Shown here: positions 53,286 to 63,939 of the stretch, in pieces
Position numbering within the stretch: the stretch's first letter is position 1
How the letters are laid out: every line of letters starts with the position of its first letter
Notes under the pieces: model-generated
Told to the model about the DNA's origin: nothing
Database searches by the model: none
Seen by the model: only the letters and a program-made list of their open reading frames with translations
Assembly (NCBI GenBank): GCA_030323885.1
Contig: CM059196.1
Coordinates: 37,436,348-37,500,347, forward strand
DNA: 64,000 nucleotides
Direction of reading: 5' to 3'
Origin: Branchipolynoe longqiensis
Lineage: Eukaryota; Annelida; Polychaeta; Phyllodocida; Polynoidae
Program-made: the position numbers and the translations under genes

Positions 53286-53905
53286 CCAGGCGCGGTGGCT
53301 GAATCAGGAGTGTGCAGGCTTCCCATGCGGGAGATCGGGAGTTCGATTCCCAGTCGAGTCAAACCAATGACTTATAAAATTTATTCTTGTTGCTTCCTAG
53401 CCTGGCAATATGGCAATGACCGGTTAGCTCAGTGTCAGGATAATGTGACTGAGTGGGATATCGGGTCATGGTGCTGGCGGCTTGATTTCCCACTGGGACT
53501 GTACTATAAAGTCACCATGAGTGTGCACTGTCACAAGTTGGTCCCTGTCCTGATATGACCTTAGATGGTAAAGAAACCACCAATCAATCAATCTGACCTT
53601 AGATGTTGCCACGACTCCAACAACAAACCTGGTCTCTCAGTGAGGCAGCACTATAAAGAAGCCACGAGTGCACACTGTCACAAGTTGGTACCCGTCCTGA
53701 TATGACCTTAGATGGTAAAGAAACCACCAATCAATCAATCTGACCATAGATGTTGCCAGGACTCCAACAACAAACCTGGTCTCCCAGTGAGGCAGCACTA
53801 TAAAGTCGCCGTGAGAGCGCACTATCACAAGTCGCTACCCGTCCTGATATGACCTTAGATGTTGGCAGGATGTATAACTCCACCAACCAACAACCCCACC
53901 TGAAC
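53286..53905 (+). mobile_element. SINE family A with a triplicated 3' end
   Basis: Complete head (GGCGCGGTGGCTGAATCAGG) and body. The last ~147 bp (GGCAGCACTATAAAG to CAACAACAAACCTGGTCTC) are then repeated so that three 3' ends follow one head. CCTTAGATGGTAAAGAAACC occurs at about 53559 and 53705. Confidence 0.85.
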
Positions 53906-54480
53906 CTTTCATTAAAATATTCGTCTAGTTTCTAATCCACGCATTCAGCCGGGCCTGGATGTCTGGAGGAAACAAATTGAGTAGAGATAGCATGACATGC
54001 GCATTATGGTTGAGCGTGCAGGCATTATGCGGATTTCCATTTTTCGTTGAAGCGAAGAGGCCTTTTCTACAGCGTGTGTGCTGTGCTGTGCACTGCTACT
54101 GACAACACAGGTTCTTGCTACTGCCATGCCATCAGATGGTGGACTGGTGCTGGAAATCCTCTAGAAGAGATATTCCACAGAGTATGACAAATTGACATTG
54201 ACAGCTACCCGCAGCATTAGTTCTTGGAACTGCCACCAGAGGGAAGGTTGGCGGTGGAAATCCTTTATAAGACCTTTTGCACAAAGCATAGCATACAGTG
54301 AGCTCATACTGTGGCACAGCGTTAGTTCTGCCACTGCCACCAGAGGGCGGTTTGGTGGTGGGAATCCTTTATAAGACCTTTTCCCCACAGAGCATGCTGT
54401 GCAGTGAGCTACTACCCACAACATCAGTTCTGTCACAGCCATCAGAGCCTGGGTTGGTTGTGGAAATCGTCTTTAGCTAT

Positions 54481-55190
54481 AGCCCTGGGTTGAATTACTA
54501 AAAGTTTGCCGATAATTCTTATAGCCAAAGTGGAGGTGGGAGGGAAGGGGGGGGGGGGGGAGCAGCAATTGCAACAACAAAAACCCACAGCTATTCTAGT
54601 TCGTTATTTGAGTACAGTTGCTGTAACTTTGCCTTTTATTAAAATTACTCTCCCTCCAAGAGAAAAGAGTATACTGTAAAACTTCCCTTACCAGTCGCGC
54701 CTCATTAAAATCCACATCCTGTTTTGGGCTTTCCACACATTCTCAAAGAACTAATTTAGGCCGTGTTCCATTATATGAACTACTGTGTACCGTGTAAATG
54801 TTAACATTTTATTATTGTTATTAACACAAAGAAATCTATATCTATCTAATAATATTTCTGTTATCTATATATCTATTTTATGTTGCGTGTAATACCTTCA
54901 TTTACTGTAAATCGTCCTCCCACAAACTCTAGACGGGGTGGAAGTTAAAAAAACATTTTCCCCCGCTAAGGATAATATTTATTTCAAATTTGATTTTGAA
55001 AGTTAAATCTTCTCATTCTTTGTGTGTGTGTGTGGGGGGGGGGCAACATTTTCAATTTCGAATGTGAGTTTGCGCTGGTGGTTTTTTTCCCCGTGGAAGC
55101 AAAAAGGGTGTTCTATATTATAAGTGCACTGCGTGTACTGGAGAATTTACGGTAATTTCATAATTATTTTTCGAGGGCAGGTATGGAGGG
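54481..55190. other. Unassigned, AT-rich
   Basis: G-runs at 54548-54560 and about 55034-55042. No exon or element supported. Confidence 0.4.
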
Positions 55191-55625
55191 CTGAGACCCA
55201 AAGTGTGTGGGAGGGAGTGTGTGTTGGTGAGGTAGGGTGGTGTGTGTGGGTGAGGTAGGGTGGTGTGTGTGGGTGAGGTAGGTTAGTGTGTGTGGGTGAG
55301 GTAGGGTAGTGTGTGTGGGTGAGGTAGGGTAGTGTGTGTGGGTGAGGTAGGGTAGTGTGTGTGGGTGAGGTAGGGTAGTGTGTGTGGGTGAGGTAGGGTG
55401 GTGTGTGTGGGTGGGGTAGGTTAGTGTGTGTGGGTGAGGTAGGGTAATGTGTGTTGGTGAGGTAGGGTAGTCTGTGTGGGTGAGGTAGGGTAGTGTGTGT
55501 GGGTGAGGTAGGGTAGTGTGTGAGTGAGGTAGTGTGTGTGGGTGAGGTAGGGTAATGTGTGTGGGTGATGTAGGGTAGTGTGGGTGGGTGAGGTAGGCTA
55601 GTCTGTGTGGGTGAGGTAGGGTAGT
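55191..55625. repeat. 26-bp GTGTGTGTGGGTGAGGTAGG minisatellite
   Basis: About 16 units of GTGTGTGTGGGTGAGGTAGG plus GTAGT. It passes directly into a SINE at 55626. Confidence 0.95.
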
Positions 55626-55775
55626 TGCCCTATCCTAATAATGCCGAGCACCTGGCTAGGAAGCAACAAGTATACATTTTTAAGTCATTGGTTTGACTCG
55701 ACCATGACCCAAATCCCACGATCTACCAAAACGGGAGGTGGCCGCTCAACTCATTCGGCCATCCCATCTGGTCTA
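55626..55775 (-). mobile_element. SINE family B, 5' half, reverse
   Basis: TGCCCTATCCTAATAATGCC to the head CGGCCATCCCATCTGGTC. The tail half is missing exactly where the minisatellite begins. Confidence 0.85.
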
Positions 55776-56110
55776 ATTGCTGTATGAGAGAAGGCTGAAG
55801 GAGAAAGCCAAGGTGTCTCTCAAGTTGAATTTTAGTTGAAATTTATTTGTGGTATATCCAGATATGCGAATATTATTATGAAATATGATTGGATGCAATA
55901 CTTCTGCTACTACCGACTTCAAGCCTCAGGCTGAGGGAGGTGCAGGTTGAGCGTCCTTGAGAACCAGGGATCTGTGCACATGCAGCCAAATTCCTTAGTT
56001 CCTCCAGCATCCGCCATCCTCGCTCCGCTCTCGACCTATTTCATGAAAGATCTCTGCGATTTCGCGGATTTCCATGGTTTTTATTGTACTGCAATCCTGC
56101 AGCAATATGA
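55776..56110. other. Unassigned sequence
   Basis: An open frame at 55947-56177 has no recognisable domain and runs into a tandem repeat. Confidence 0.4.
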
Positions 56111-56440
56111 CGATATGCTAATACATTGTTTAAACGTCACAGCACTATCAGCATATGCTAATACGTTGTTCAGATGATGCAGCACTATCAGCATATGCTA
56201 TTACCATGTTCAAACGCCACAGCACTATCAGCGTATGCTAATACGTTATTCAAACACCCCAGTACTATCATATCAGCGTATGCTAATAAGTTGTTCAAAC
56301 CCCACAGCACTATCAGCGTATCCTAATACGTTGTTTAAGCACCACAGCACTATCAGCGTATGCTAATATTTTGTTCAAACGCCACAGCACTATCAGCATA
56401 TGCTAATATGTTGTTCAGATGCAACAGCACTATCAGTAGG
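56111..56440. repeat. 40-bp minisatellite
   Basis: CAGCACTATCAGCATATGCT plus AATACGTTGTTCAAACGCCA, eight units. AGCACTATCA is at 56141, 56181, 56221 and onward. Confidence 0.93.
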
Positions 56441-56474
56441 TACCGGCAGCGAAATTAAAAAATATACCTATGGT

Positions 56475-56875
56475 CCAATGCCATGTGACCATGCCCTGCC
56501 ATGTGACCATGTCCTGCCATGTAACCATGTGACCATGTCCTGCCACGTCGCCATGTCCTGTCATGTCCTGCCATGTCACCATGTCCTGCCATGTGACCAT
56601 GTCGCCATGTCCTGTCATGTCCTGACATGTGATGTGACCATGTCCTGCCATGTCCCGCCATGTCCTGCCATGTGACAATGTCCTGCCATCTGCCATGTGA
56701 CCATATCCTGTCATGTCGCCATGTCCTGACATGTCCTGTCATGTGACCATGCCGCCATGTCCCACCATGTCCTGCCATGTCGCTATGTCCTGTCATATCC
56801 TGCCATATCCTGTCATGTCGCTATGTCCTGTCATGTCCTGCCATATCCTGTCATGTGACCGTGTCCTGCGGTGTG
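56475..56875. repeat. CCTGCCATGT degenerate repeat
   Basis: Arrays of CCTGCCATGT, GACCATGT and CGCCATGT words. The His/Trp/Gly-rich open frames on both strands are artefacts. Confidence 0.92.
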
Positions 56876-57009
56876 CTGGTGACATTTGTGCGTCTCGTTC
56901 TACTGCGTCCTGTCATGATGCCCTACTTAACCCGCCCCGGGATGGCAGTGGTTAACACCCGCACCACTAGCCCACCTCCTCCTAGCATTCCTGACGCCGT
57001 GCCCGTGCA

Positions 57010-57312
57010 AAACGTCGACAGTTTGAATCCCGGTCGAGTCAAACCGATGCCATATAAATTGATACTTGTCGCTACCTAGCCTTGGTGCTCGGCAATAATA
57101 GGATAGGACAAGGACTGGTTAGCACAGCTAGATATAAGGACTGGTTAGCTCAGTGTCTGGATAATTTGACTGTGTGGGGTATTGGGTCATGGTGCCGGCG
57201 GTCTGGTCTTCCAGTGGGGCAGCACTATAAAGTCACCATGAGTGTGAACTGTAACAAGTTGGTACCCGTCCTGAGATGACATTAGGTGTTGCTAGGATGT
57301 AAAACAACAAAA
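57010..57312 (+). mobile_element. SINE family A, forward, head truncated
   Basis: From CGACAGTTTGAATCCCGG to GCTAGGATGTAAAACAACAA, with a small duplication of AAGGACTGGTTAGC (57108 and 57137). Confidence 0.87.
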
Positions 57313-57714
57313 GACAATCTAGTACTTGTCTCAGTGTGTGTGTAGATATAGATATATTGAGCTCGACTGTGTGTCAGTTTGGGGTTTGCTAGACTGACTC
57401 CCCTCCCCCCACACCGACAGTAGCTGCAGTAAACCAGTGCGTTGATATTTGACTAACTGTCTATAAAGCTTCTGTCCTTCAAACAGTCATCCCAAACTCT
57501 CAGATCATGCCGTCAACTATTATTACACGTCCCTGTGTCTAGACTAAAATCACATGATTGTGCCCCGCGGCTGGCAGGTCCCACTTTATGAAGTAGGTTG
57601 CCAGGGGATGTAAGAAAAGCAGCAGCGCTTGATGCATTTTAATCAATTCTCAAGGCTAACCCGTTTACACTAGCTTTTTATGATGAATGAAAAGAAACTG
57701 TTCTATTCTTCAAG
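57313..57714. other. Unassigned sequence
   Basis: No exon or element supported. Confidence 0.4.
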
Positions 57715-57715
57715 A

Positions 57716-58055
57716 CCAGACGGGATGGCCGAATGAGTTAGAGCGCCCGTCTCCCGTGCTGGTAGATCGTGGGGTCATGGGTTTAGAACCCTGGTCGAGT
57801 CAAACCAATGACTTAAAAATTGATACTTGTTGCTTCCTAGCCAGGCGCTCGGCATTATTAGGACAGGGCAATGACTGGTGTGCTCAGTGTCAGGATAATG
57901 TGACTGAGTGGGATACCAGGTCATGCTGCTGGCGGCCTGGTTTCCCACTGGGAGAGCACTATAAAGTCACCATGAGTGTGCACTGTCACAAGTCGGTACC
58001 CGTCCTGATATGACCTTAGATGTTGCTAGGACGTAAAACAACAACAAACAAACAA
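57716..58055 (+). mobile_element. SINE family B, full length, forward
   Basis: Head CAGACGGGATGGCCGAATGA with GAGCGCCCGTCTCCCGTGCT; B-box area GGTTTAGAACCCTGG; tail CAACAACAAACAAACAAA. Flanks TCTATTCTTCAA and TCTATCCTTCAA look like a 12-bp target duplication with one change. This is the best reference copy of family B. Confidence 0.92.
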
Positions 58056-58143
58056 ATCTATCCTTCAACTATTGTAACCAAGCTATAGCTATGTCGTATG
58101 ATTTTACTGTATAGCGCCTTGGAATAGCTCCTGCTAGTGAGAA

Positions 58144-58211
58144 CGTTTTATTAAATGTACACATATATGTATATACTTATTTACATATATATGTGTATGT
58201 ATACATATATA

Positions 58212-58248
<37 letters not shown>

Positions 58249-58256
58249 AAAGGAAG
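58144..58256. repeat. AT microsatellite
   Basis: ATATATAC/ATATATAT tract. Confidence 0.9.
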
Positions 58257-58324
58257 AAAATGTAGTTTATTTGAAATTATGCACAATTTTCCGGTTTTTA
58301 TTCCCAGCATAATAGAATGAGGTT

Positions 58325-59185
58325 TATTGTATAAGGGTTCACTCGACAGGTTTACTGTATAAGGCTTCATTTGACAGGATTATTGTATATGGCTTCATTC
58401 AACAGGATTATTGTATATTGCTTCATTCGATAGGTTTATCGTATAAGGCTTCATTCGAAAGGTTTATCGTATAAGGCCTCATTCAACAGGGTTTATCTTA
58501 TAAGGCATTGTTCGACAGGTTTATCATATAAGGCTTCATTTGGCAGGTTTATTGTCTAAGGCATCCTTCGACAGGATTATTGTATACGGCTTCATTCTAC
58601 AGGTTTATCGTATAAGGCTTCATTCGGCAGGTTTATCATATAAGGTATCATTCAACAGGGTTTATCGTATAAGGTATCATTCAACAGGATTATTGTATAA
58701 GGCTTCATTTCACAGGTTTATTTAATAAAGCTTTATTCAACAGGTTTATAGTATAAGGCCTCATTCGGCAAGTTTATTGTATAAGGCATCATTCAACAGG
58801 ATTCATTCGACAGGTTTGCTGTATAACTATAAGGCTTCATTCGAGAGGATTGTTGTATAATGCTTCATTTGACAAGTTTATCGTATAGGGCTTCATTTGA
58901 CAGGTTTATCGTATAAGGCTTCATTTGACAGGATTATTGTATAAGGCTTCATTCGACAGGTTTATCGTATAAGGCTTCATTCAACATGTTTACTGTATAA
59001 GGCTTCATTCGACAGGTTTATCATGTAAGGCTTCATTCAACAGGTATATAGTATAAGGTATCATTCGATAGGATTATTGTATAAGGCTTCAATCGACAGG
59101 ATTATCGTATAAGGCTTCATTCAACAAGTTTATCGTATAAGGCATTACTCAACAAGTTTATCATATCAGGCATCATATAAGGCGA
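58325..59185. repeat. 27-bp minisatellite AAGGCTTCATTCGACAGGTTT
   Basis: About 30 units of AAGGCTTCATTCGACAGG plus TTTATCGTAT, 86-100% alike. Confidence 0.95.
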
Positions 59186-59365
59186 CTGCCATCCTTAGAC
59201 TTGTAGGAGGATATATCCCGATCAGGAAATACATAATAGCTGCCATATACGATCTTATAATATATCATGGTGTGAGGCAGACATGCAGATCCTATTGAAG
59301 GGCATTGATGATGGTACTTAGCATATGGATGTTGCAGTACATTAACATGCCGTATTTCTTTTAAC

Positions 59366-59692
59366 CAGATAGGATGGCCGAATGAGTTGAGCGTCCGTCT
59401 CCCATTTTGGTAGATCGTGGGTTTCGAACCCACGGGTTCGAACCATGGTTGAGTCAAACCATTGACTTAAGGATTGGTTCTTGTCGCTTCCTAGCCAGGC
59501 GCTCAGCATTATTAGGATAGGGCAAGGACTGGTTGGCTCAGTGTCAGGATAATGTGACTGGGTGGGATATCCGGTCATGGTGCTGGTAGCCTGCTCTCCT
59601 AGTGGGGAAGCCATGAGTGTGCACTGTCACAAGTCAGTACCCGTCCTGATATGACCTTAGATATTGCCAGAATATAAACAATCAACCAACCA
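59366..59692 (+). mobile_element. SINE family B, forward
   Basis: Head CAGATAGGATGGCCGAATGA, duplicated B-box region (GGGTTTCGAACCCACGGGTT), body lacking about 15 bp before GCCATGAGTG, tail ATAAACAATCAACCAACC. Confidence 0.88.
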
Positions 59693-59929
59693 ATCATACT
59701 AATGCTATTTGGGGAGGGACATGGGGAAATTAATTATGGTATCCGACAATTACTGGGAGCCTAGCCTCAGAGTTAGGATGATTACTGTGATTTTTGTGAT
59801 TAATTTCAGTCATGAAAGATTTCGGCGATTTCTCCATTTAATCTGAGAGTTTCATGAATTCCAAACAATGTATAAGTAGTTCACATTCTACATAGAATTT
59901 TACACTTGCTATCCGGACCGCACTTTGTC
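59693..59929. other. Unassigned sequence
   Basis: No element or exon recognised. Confidence 0.4.
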
Positions 59930-60720
59930 CACACCTCTCTCTATCTCCTCTCCGCTGGCCTTGCTCCTCCTTGATATGTCTGAAAAGAGTTCCAGGAGGG
60001 GGGCGCCCGCCGGCATTTCACTTTCTACTCTTACTCTGTCCGTGTCTATGGCTTACTGGTTGGTCACCATAGAGTAAATAGACATGGTCCTTTGACTCAA
60101 CTCTCCTCATTTCTCTTTCCTAGACTCTACCCTTTCTATTTCTCCCAGGCATACTTCTCCCCCTGACCAGCTTGGGTGGGGCCCTGTACCTTTACGCTTC
60201 TCTCGCTTTGTTCTCATTGCTGGAACCACTGCTGCACCCATCTTTACCCCGCCCTTCCTCAAAACCCTTGCTGCTGTCTGCTGGATACAAGTGCTCAACT
60301 ACCGCCGAACTGAAGAGATTCGGTGCCGCCCCAATGCTTCGCCGTTACAACGTTGTAAAGATGTCCCCAGTTTCTACAACCGCCCTCAACCAAAGATTGG
60401 GCCGATTTATCGGAGCCTCTCTATAATGTTGCCGTTCTGCAACCAGTAACCGTCGTAAGGTTACAAACCACCCCAAGCAAGCATCGAATTTTACGTCAGA
60501 CTTAGTTTTTCATGTTCATGATTGTGAGCTTTAAAAAAAATCTTTATCATAAGTGTCATTTAACACATAATTGATTGTAACCTTTTACATTCTGTATAAA
60601 AGCGATGGTTGAATAATAAAACAACAGAATAAAGGTTGAACACTTCTTGCCCTGAATATGGCCTTTTCTGCTGACACGGCATAAAACAAGAACCAATCAA
60701 TCATTCTACATCACGCTCTA
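59930..60720 (+). mobile_element. Possible non-LTR retrotransposon 3' end
   Basis: A GC-richer segment (59930-60440) open in two frames. One gives MGGALYLYASLALFSLLEPL..., the other a Pro/Arg-rich peptide ending NRPQPKIGPIYRSLS. An AT-rich 3' part follows, with AATAAA-type signals near 60616 and 60633, ending GCTGACACGGCATAAAACAA...CAATCAATC. The same tail, reversed, is at 22326-22400. A tailed, coding-like unit of this type suggests a LINE end. No RT or endonuclease motif is visible, so a processed copy or terminal exon remain possible. Confidence 0.35.
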
Positions 60721-61130
60721 TTTTCTGTGCTATGGTTCTGCCAGTATGGCATTTCTTGTGGTAAATCCATATGGCCCTTGCAGGACTTGTTCCTTATATG
60801 GGCATGTAGTGTGACCCAACTATTGTGAGTCGAAGGAAGAAGCGTGGTTCAAAGCCCGTGCAAATATCATAGTTTATTTTGTCAGCCATGCTAAATAAAA
60901 CTTCATAATTAATGGCGACACAAGCGGATAAACAAATGTCAGTAAAGGTTTAGATAGCCTTTTATGCGACACCAGTGCTGTAAATGCTGGCGGGGAGACC
61001 TGGTTTATTTAAGGGGAGTTTCTTTCGTAAAACCTTTTTTTTTTAAATTTTAAAATTATTAAAAAAATTCCGACTGTTAAAATTCTTTTAATAATTAACA
61101 AAAATTATTTATAAAGAAAAATTGTATTGC
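60721..61130. other. Unassigned sequence
   Basis: AT-rich; no element or exon recognised. Confidence 0.4.
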
Positions 61131-61494
61131 CTGCCTGTCTGTCTGTCTGTCTGCCTGCCTCTCCTGTCTGCCTCTCCTGTCTGTCTGTCTGTCGGTCGGT
61201 CTGTCTCTGTCTCTCTGTATGAGAATGGGTTCGTACACTGGTCGAGTCACACCAATGACGTACAAATTTATACTTGTCGCTTCCTAGCCAGGCGCTTGAC
61301 ATTATTAGTATAGGGCAATGGCTGGTTGGCTCAGTGTCAGGATAATATGACTGAGTGGGATATCAGGTCATGGTGCTGGTCTCCCAGTGGGGCAGCACTA
61401 TAAAGTCACCATGAGTGAGCACTGTCACAAGTCGGTACCCGTCCTGATATGACCATAGATGTTGCCAGGACGTAAAACTCCAACAACCAACCAA
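61131..61494 (+). mobile_element. CTGT microsatellite and SINE family A
   Basis: CTGTCTGTCTGT tract (61131-61218) directly upstream of a forward SINE lacking its outer head (TGGGTTCGTACACTGGTCGA to CAACAACCAACCAACC). A short deletion removes GCGGCCTG. Confidence 0.85.
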
Positions 61495-61689
61495 CCTCTG
61501 TCTGAAATTGTTTGGTTACACTCACAAGATTTTTCTTCATCTTCATTAAATATTTGTCAATTGTCGCAGCAGGAGACAAATGGGGTAAATATTATGAGGC
61601 GGAGGGAGGGGGGCTTAAGAAAGGTGTCAGTTCTTATTGGAGGCCCACTACTTATTGTCTTTGTTGATATTCGAAGATGGAAATAGACT

Positions 61690-61935
61690 GGTTTGTGACT
61701 GACAAATCATCCACTTCTCATGTGAGCTATTTTTGGATCGATCCCCGGCTGAGTCGTATGTTATCTATGTCTTTTGACAAACAAATTGCCCTCTTTTGAC
61801 ACATGTTAGTTTCTAGACAAAACACAAGGCGACAAAATAAATTCTACTCACTTTTCACCATGAATATTGATTGGCCTTCGCTGTCATCACGCCGTAAAAT
61901 AACAATCAAATAATCAATCAATCAATCAATCAGCA
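61690..61935 (+). mobile_element. Degenerate SINE-like repeat
   Basis: GGATCGATCCCCGGCTGAGT resembles a B-box head and the 3' end reads CATCACGCCGTAAAATAACA followed by (AATC)n. The middle is not alignable by eye. Confidence 0.4.
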
Positions 61936-61982
61936 ACAAGCTGACTAAAACAAAAGACTTAACAAAATGTCTGCTTATTGTT

Positions 61983-62165
61983 ACCTTGCCTAGCGCTCAA
62001 CATTATCAGGATAGGACAAGGGCTGGTTAGTTTAATGTCCAGATAATGTAACTGAGTTGGATATCGAATCATAGGCGTCGGCAGTATGGTACTTCAGTGG
62101 AGAAGCGCTATAAAGGTCCCAAGTCGGTGCCTTTCATGATATCCCCTCAGATATTGCTGTATTAT
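61983..62165 (+). mobile_element. SINE family D-like fragment
   Basis: CTTGCCTAGCGCTCAACATT, GGGCTGGTTAGTTTAATGTC, AGCGCTATAAAGGTCC and CAAGTCGGTGCC: a diverged body without the head. Confidence 0.65.
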
Positions 62166-62516
62166 ATGGCACCACATTCTACTCTAACTCCTAAGCTAAC
62201 CCCCCCCCCCTCCTCCCACCCAGTATATCTTATGCTATTTTTGTATTTGCTGGTAATAAAAAAAAAGCCCAGAGGAGAAAGAAAAGTTTATAACTACTAT
62301 CTTCTCTCTATTGTATGTTATTCCTGTTTCTCATTACAGTTTTTTTTAGTATGTGATTAGTCTCTTGGCAGGTACCTCATTTATTGTGTAATGTTAGTCT
62401 GTGATAGAGGATCGGTGCAACATAAATACACGTGAAACGAGTGCAACGTTGCTATGGTATTTCTAGTGTGCCTCTGTGGTAGGAATACAATAAAAACATA
62501 TGTTGCTCAAGGATGG
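62166..62516. other. Unassigned sequence
   Basis: C-run near 62200-62209 and poly-A/T runs; no exon supported. Confidence 0.4.
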
Positions 62517-62735
62517 TTGGTTGGTTGGTTGTTGGAGTTTCACTTCCTGGCAACATCTAGGGTCATATGGGTTCCGACTTGTGACAGTGGGAACTCATGG
62601 GACTTTATAGTGCTGCTCCACTCGGTAATCAGGTCACCGAGTCCATGACCCGATATTCCACTCAGTCACATTATCCTGACACTGAGCTAACCAGTCTTTG
62701 CCATATCCGATTAATTCCGATCAATTTTTATAAGT
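62517..62735 (-). mobile_element. SINE family A, reverse, head missing
   Basis: GGTTGGTTGGTTGTTGGAGT tail and body to CCGATTAATTCCGATCAATT. A 15-bp deletion lies before GGGTTCCGACTTG. Confidence 0.85.
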
Positions 62736-62785
62736 AATTGCTGAAATGCCACATGCACAGGTAGGTCTGGGTAAATTGATTGCAT

Positions 62786-63175
62786 TAGGGCGCCTAGGTA
62801 GTCTAATGGATCCAGACGCTAGTTCTGGAATGGCAGAAGTGTTGGTTTAAATCATGCGCTAGGCATATGGTTTCCCTTCACTTGCAAAAATATCCCCTCA
62901 CAAAACCTTGGTTCTGTTACTATAGTATTGTGCAAGTTATGTGCTGTCTAGTGTAGAACCATCCCTGTGTATATAAATTTATACTTGTAACTATAAGAAC
63001 ATTCCAAAGGGACGAGTGTAGCAAGGTGCGCTGACTTCTCCCAGGTAAAATGCCTCATGATCAGGTATGCATGGGTAGGGAGATTGCGTCAGGGAGCCTA
63101 GGTAACCTAATGGTTATGACTAACCCTGGAATGTTAGAAATGGGGGTTCGAATCCCTATCCAAACCTAGCACAGG
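62786..63175 (+). mobile_element. Two copies of the second tRNA-like SINE
   Basis: The first head is at 62786-62900 (GGGCGCCTAGGTAGTCTAAT). The second, with the longer shared unit GGGACGAGTGTAGCAAGGTG, is at 62995-63175 (GGGAGCCTAGGTAACCTAAT, GGGGGTTCGAATCCC). They parallel 9105-9300. Confidence 0.6.
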
Positions 63176-63938
63176 ATCACCAAACTGCAGTAAATGTTTA
63201 CTGTGTGCTCAGGTATGTACATTGAATATGTATGATTTAATCTAGGGAGTAAGTGTTTTGGCTTCGAAAATGTTATGCAGAACTTTGTAGGAAGAAAATG
63301 CACGCCCACCTATACGCCGACTCGTCAAATCAAACACTTTCCACACTAACCACTGAACGCTGCTGGTAAATACAGTAGAATCAACTGGTGGTTTGTGGCC
63401 AGGCGAAGAGACCAACCCAGTGATTGTTTATGCAGTGTGTGCATAATTCAGAATCCATTCAGATGCTGCAAGCATTGTGCCAAGCAATCGGATATTCTCT
63501 CTACGCCGGGCCGCCTATGTGTAGAGTGCTCGCCTTTCATTTATTTAGGTTCAGGGATTATGTTTTTAGGTGGCGCTACCTTTTTACTTGTGACCGTGGC
63601 ATGTGTATCGTGTAGAATTTGAACCGGAAGTGTTTGCTGACTTTGTGTCCCAGCTACTCACCCCGAAGAATTATATTGTTAACCCTCCTTCACAGTCATA
63701 CCCCCTAGTTATCCTTATAATTTATATAATATATATATATAAGGTGATGTATAACGAATTATACGAGTATAAATATACATAAGGGAATGATTATTATTAT
63801 TGTTATACTTTGTACGACCAACACTGTACTGGTGGCTCCACCTTCGGCCTCCTCGCCTCCACCAGATGTATGTAGACCAGTGTCAGTCGCACCAGAGGAT
63901 TTTTATATGCTATATAACTCGTTATCTGAATATAACCG
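63176..63938. other. Unassigned sequence
   Basis: A 75-residue open frame at 63395-63622 (Cys-rich, one hydrophobic stretch) has no splice or family support. AT tract at 63720-63742. A CTCF-like AGGTGGCGCTACC is at about 63570. Confidence 0.4.
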
Positions 63939-63939
63939 G

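Larger units (their letters stand above)
51650..54480. repeat. Dispersed ~125-bp repeat with CCACCAGAGGG cores, split by SINEs
   Basis: Units with TTAGTTCTTGTAACTGCCAC, CAGAGGGAAGGTTGGTGGTG, GGAAATCCTCT, AGCATGC and CAGTGAGCTGCTACCCACA recur at about 51655, 51760, 52130, 52205, 52310, 52920, 54120, 54220, 54325 and 54425. Four SINE insertions separate them. Each unit carries a CTCF-like CCACCAGAGGG. Confidence 0.75.

Noticed and set aside
56433..56796. Gly/His/Trp/Met-rich frames
   Set aside because: Direct translation of the CCTGCCATGT repeat.
58325..59185. CRISPR-like array
   Set aside because: Units are contiguous with no spacers, and the genome is eukaryotic.
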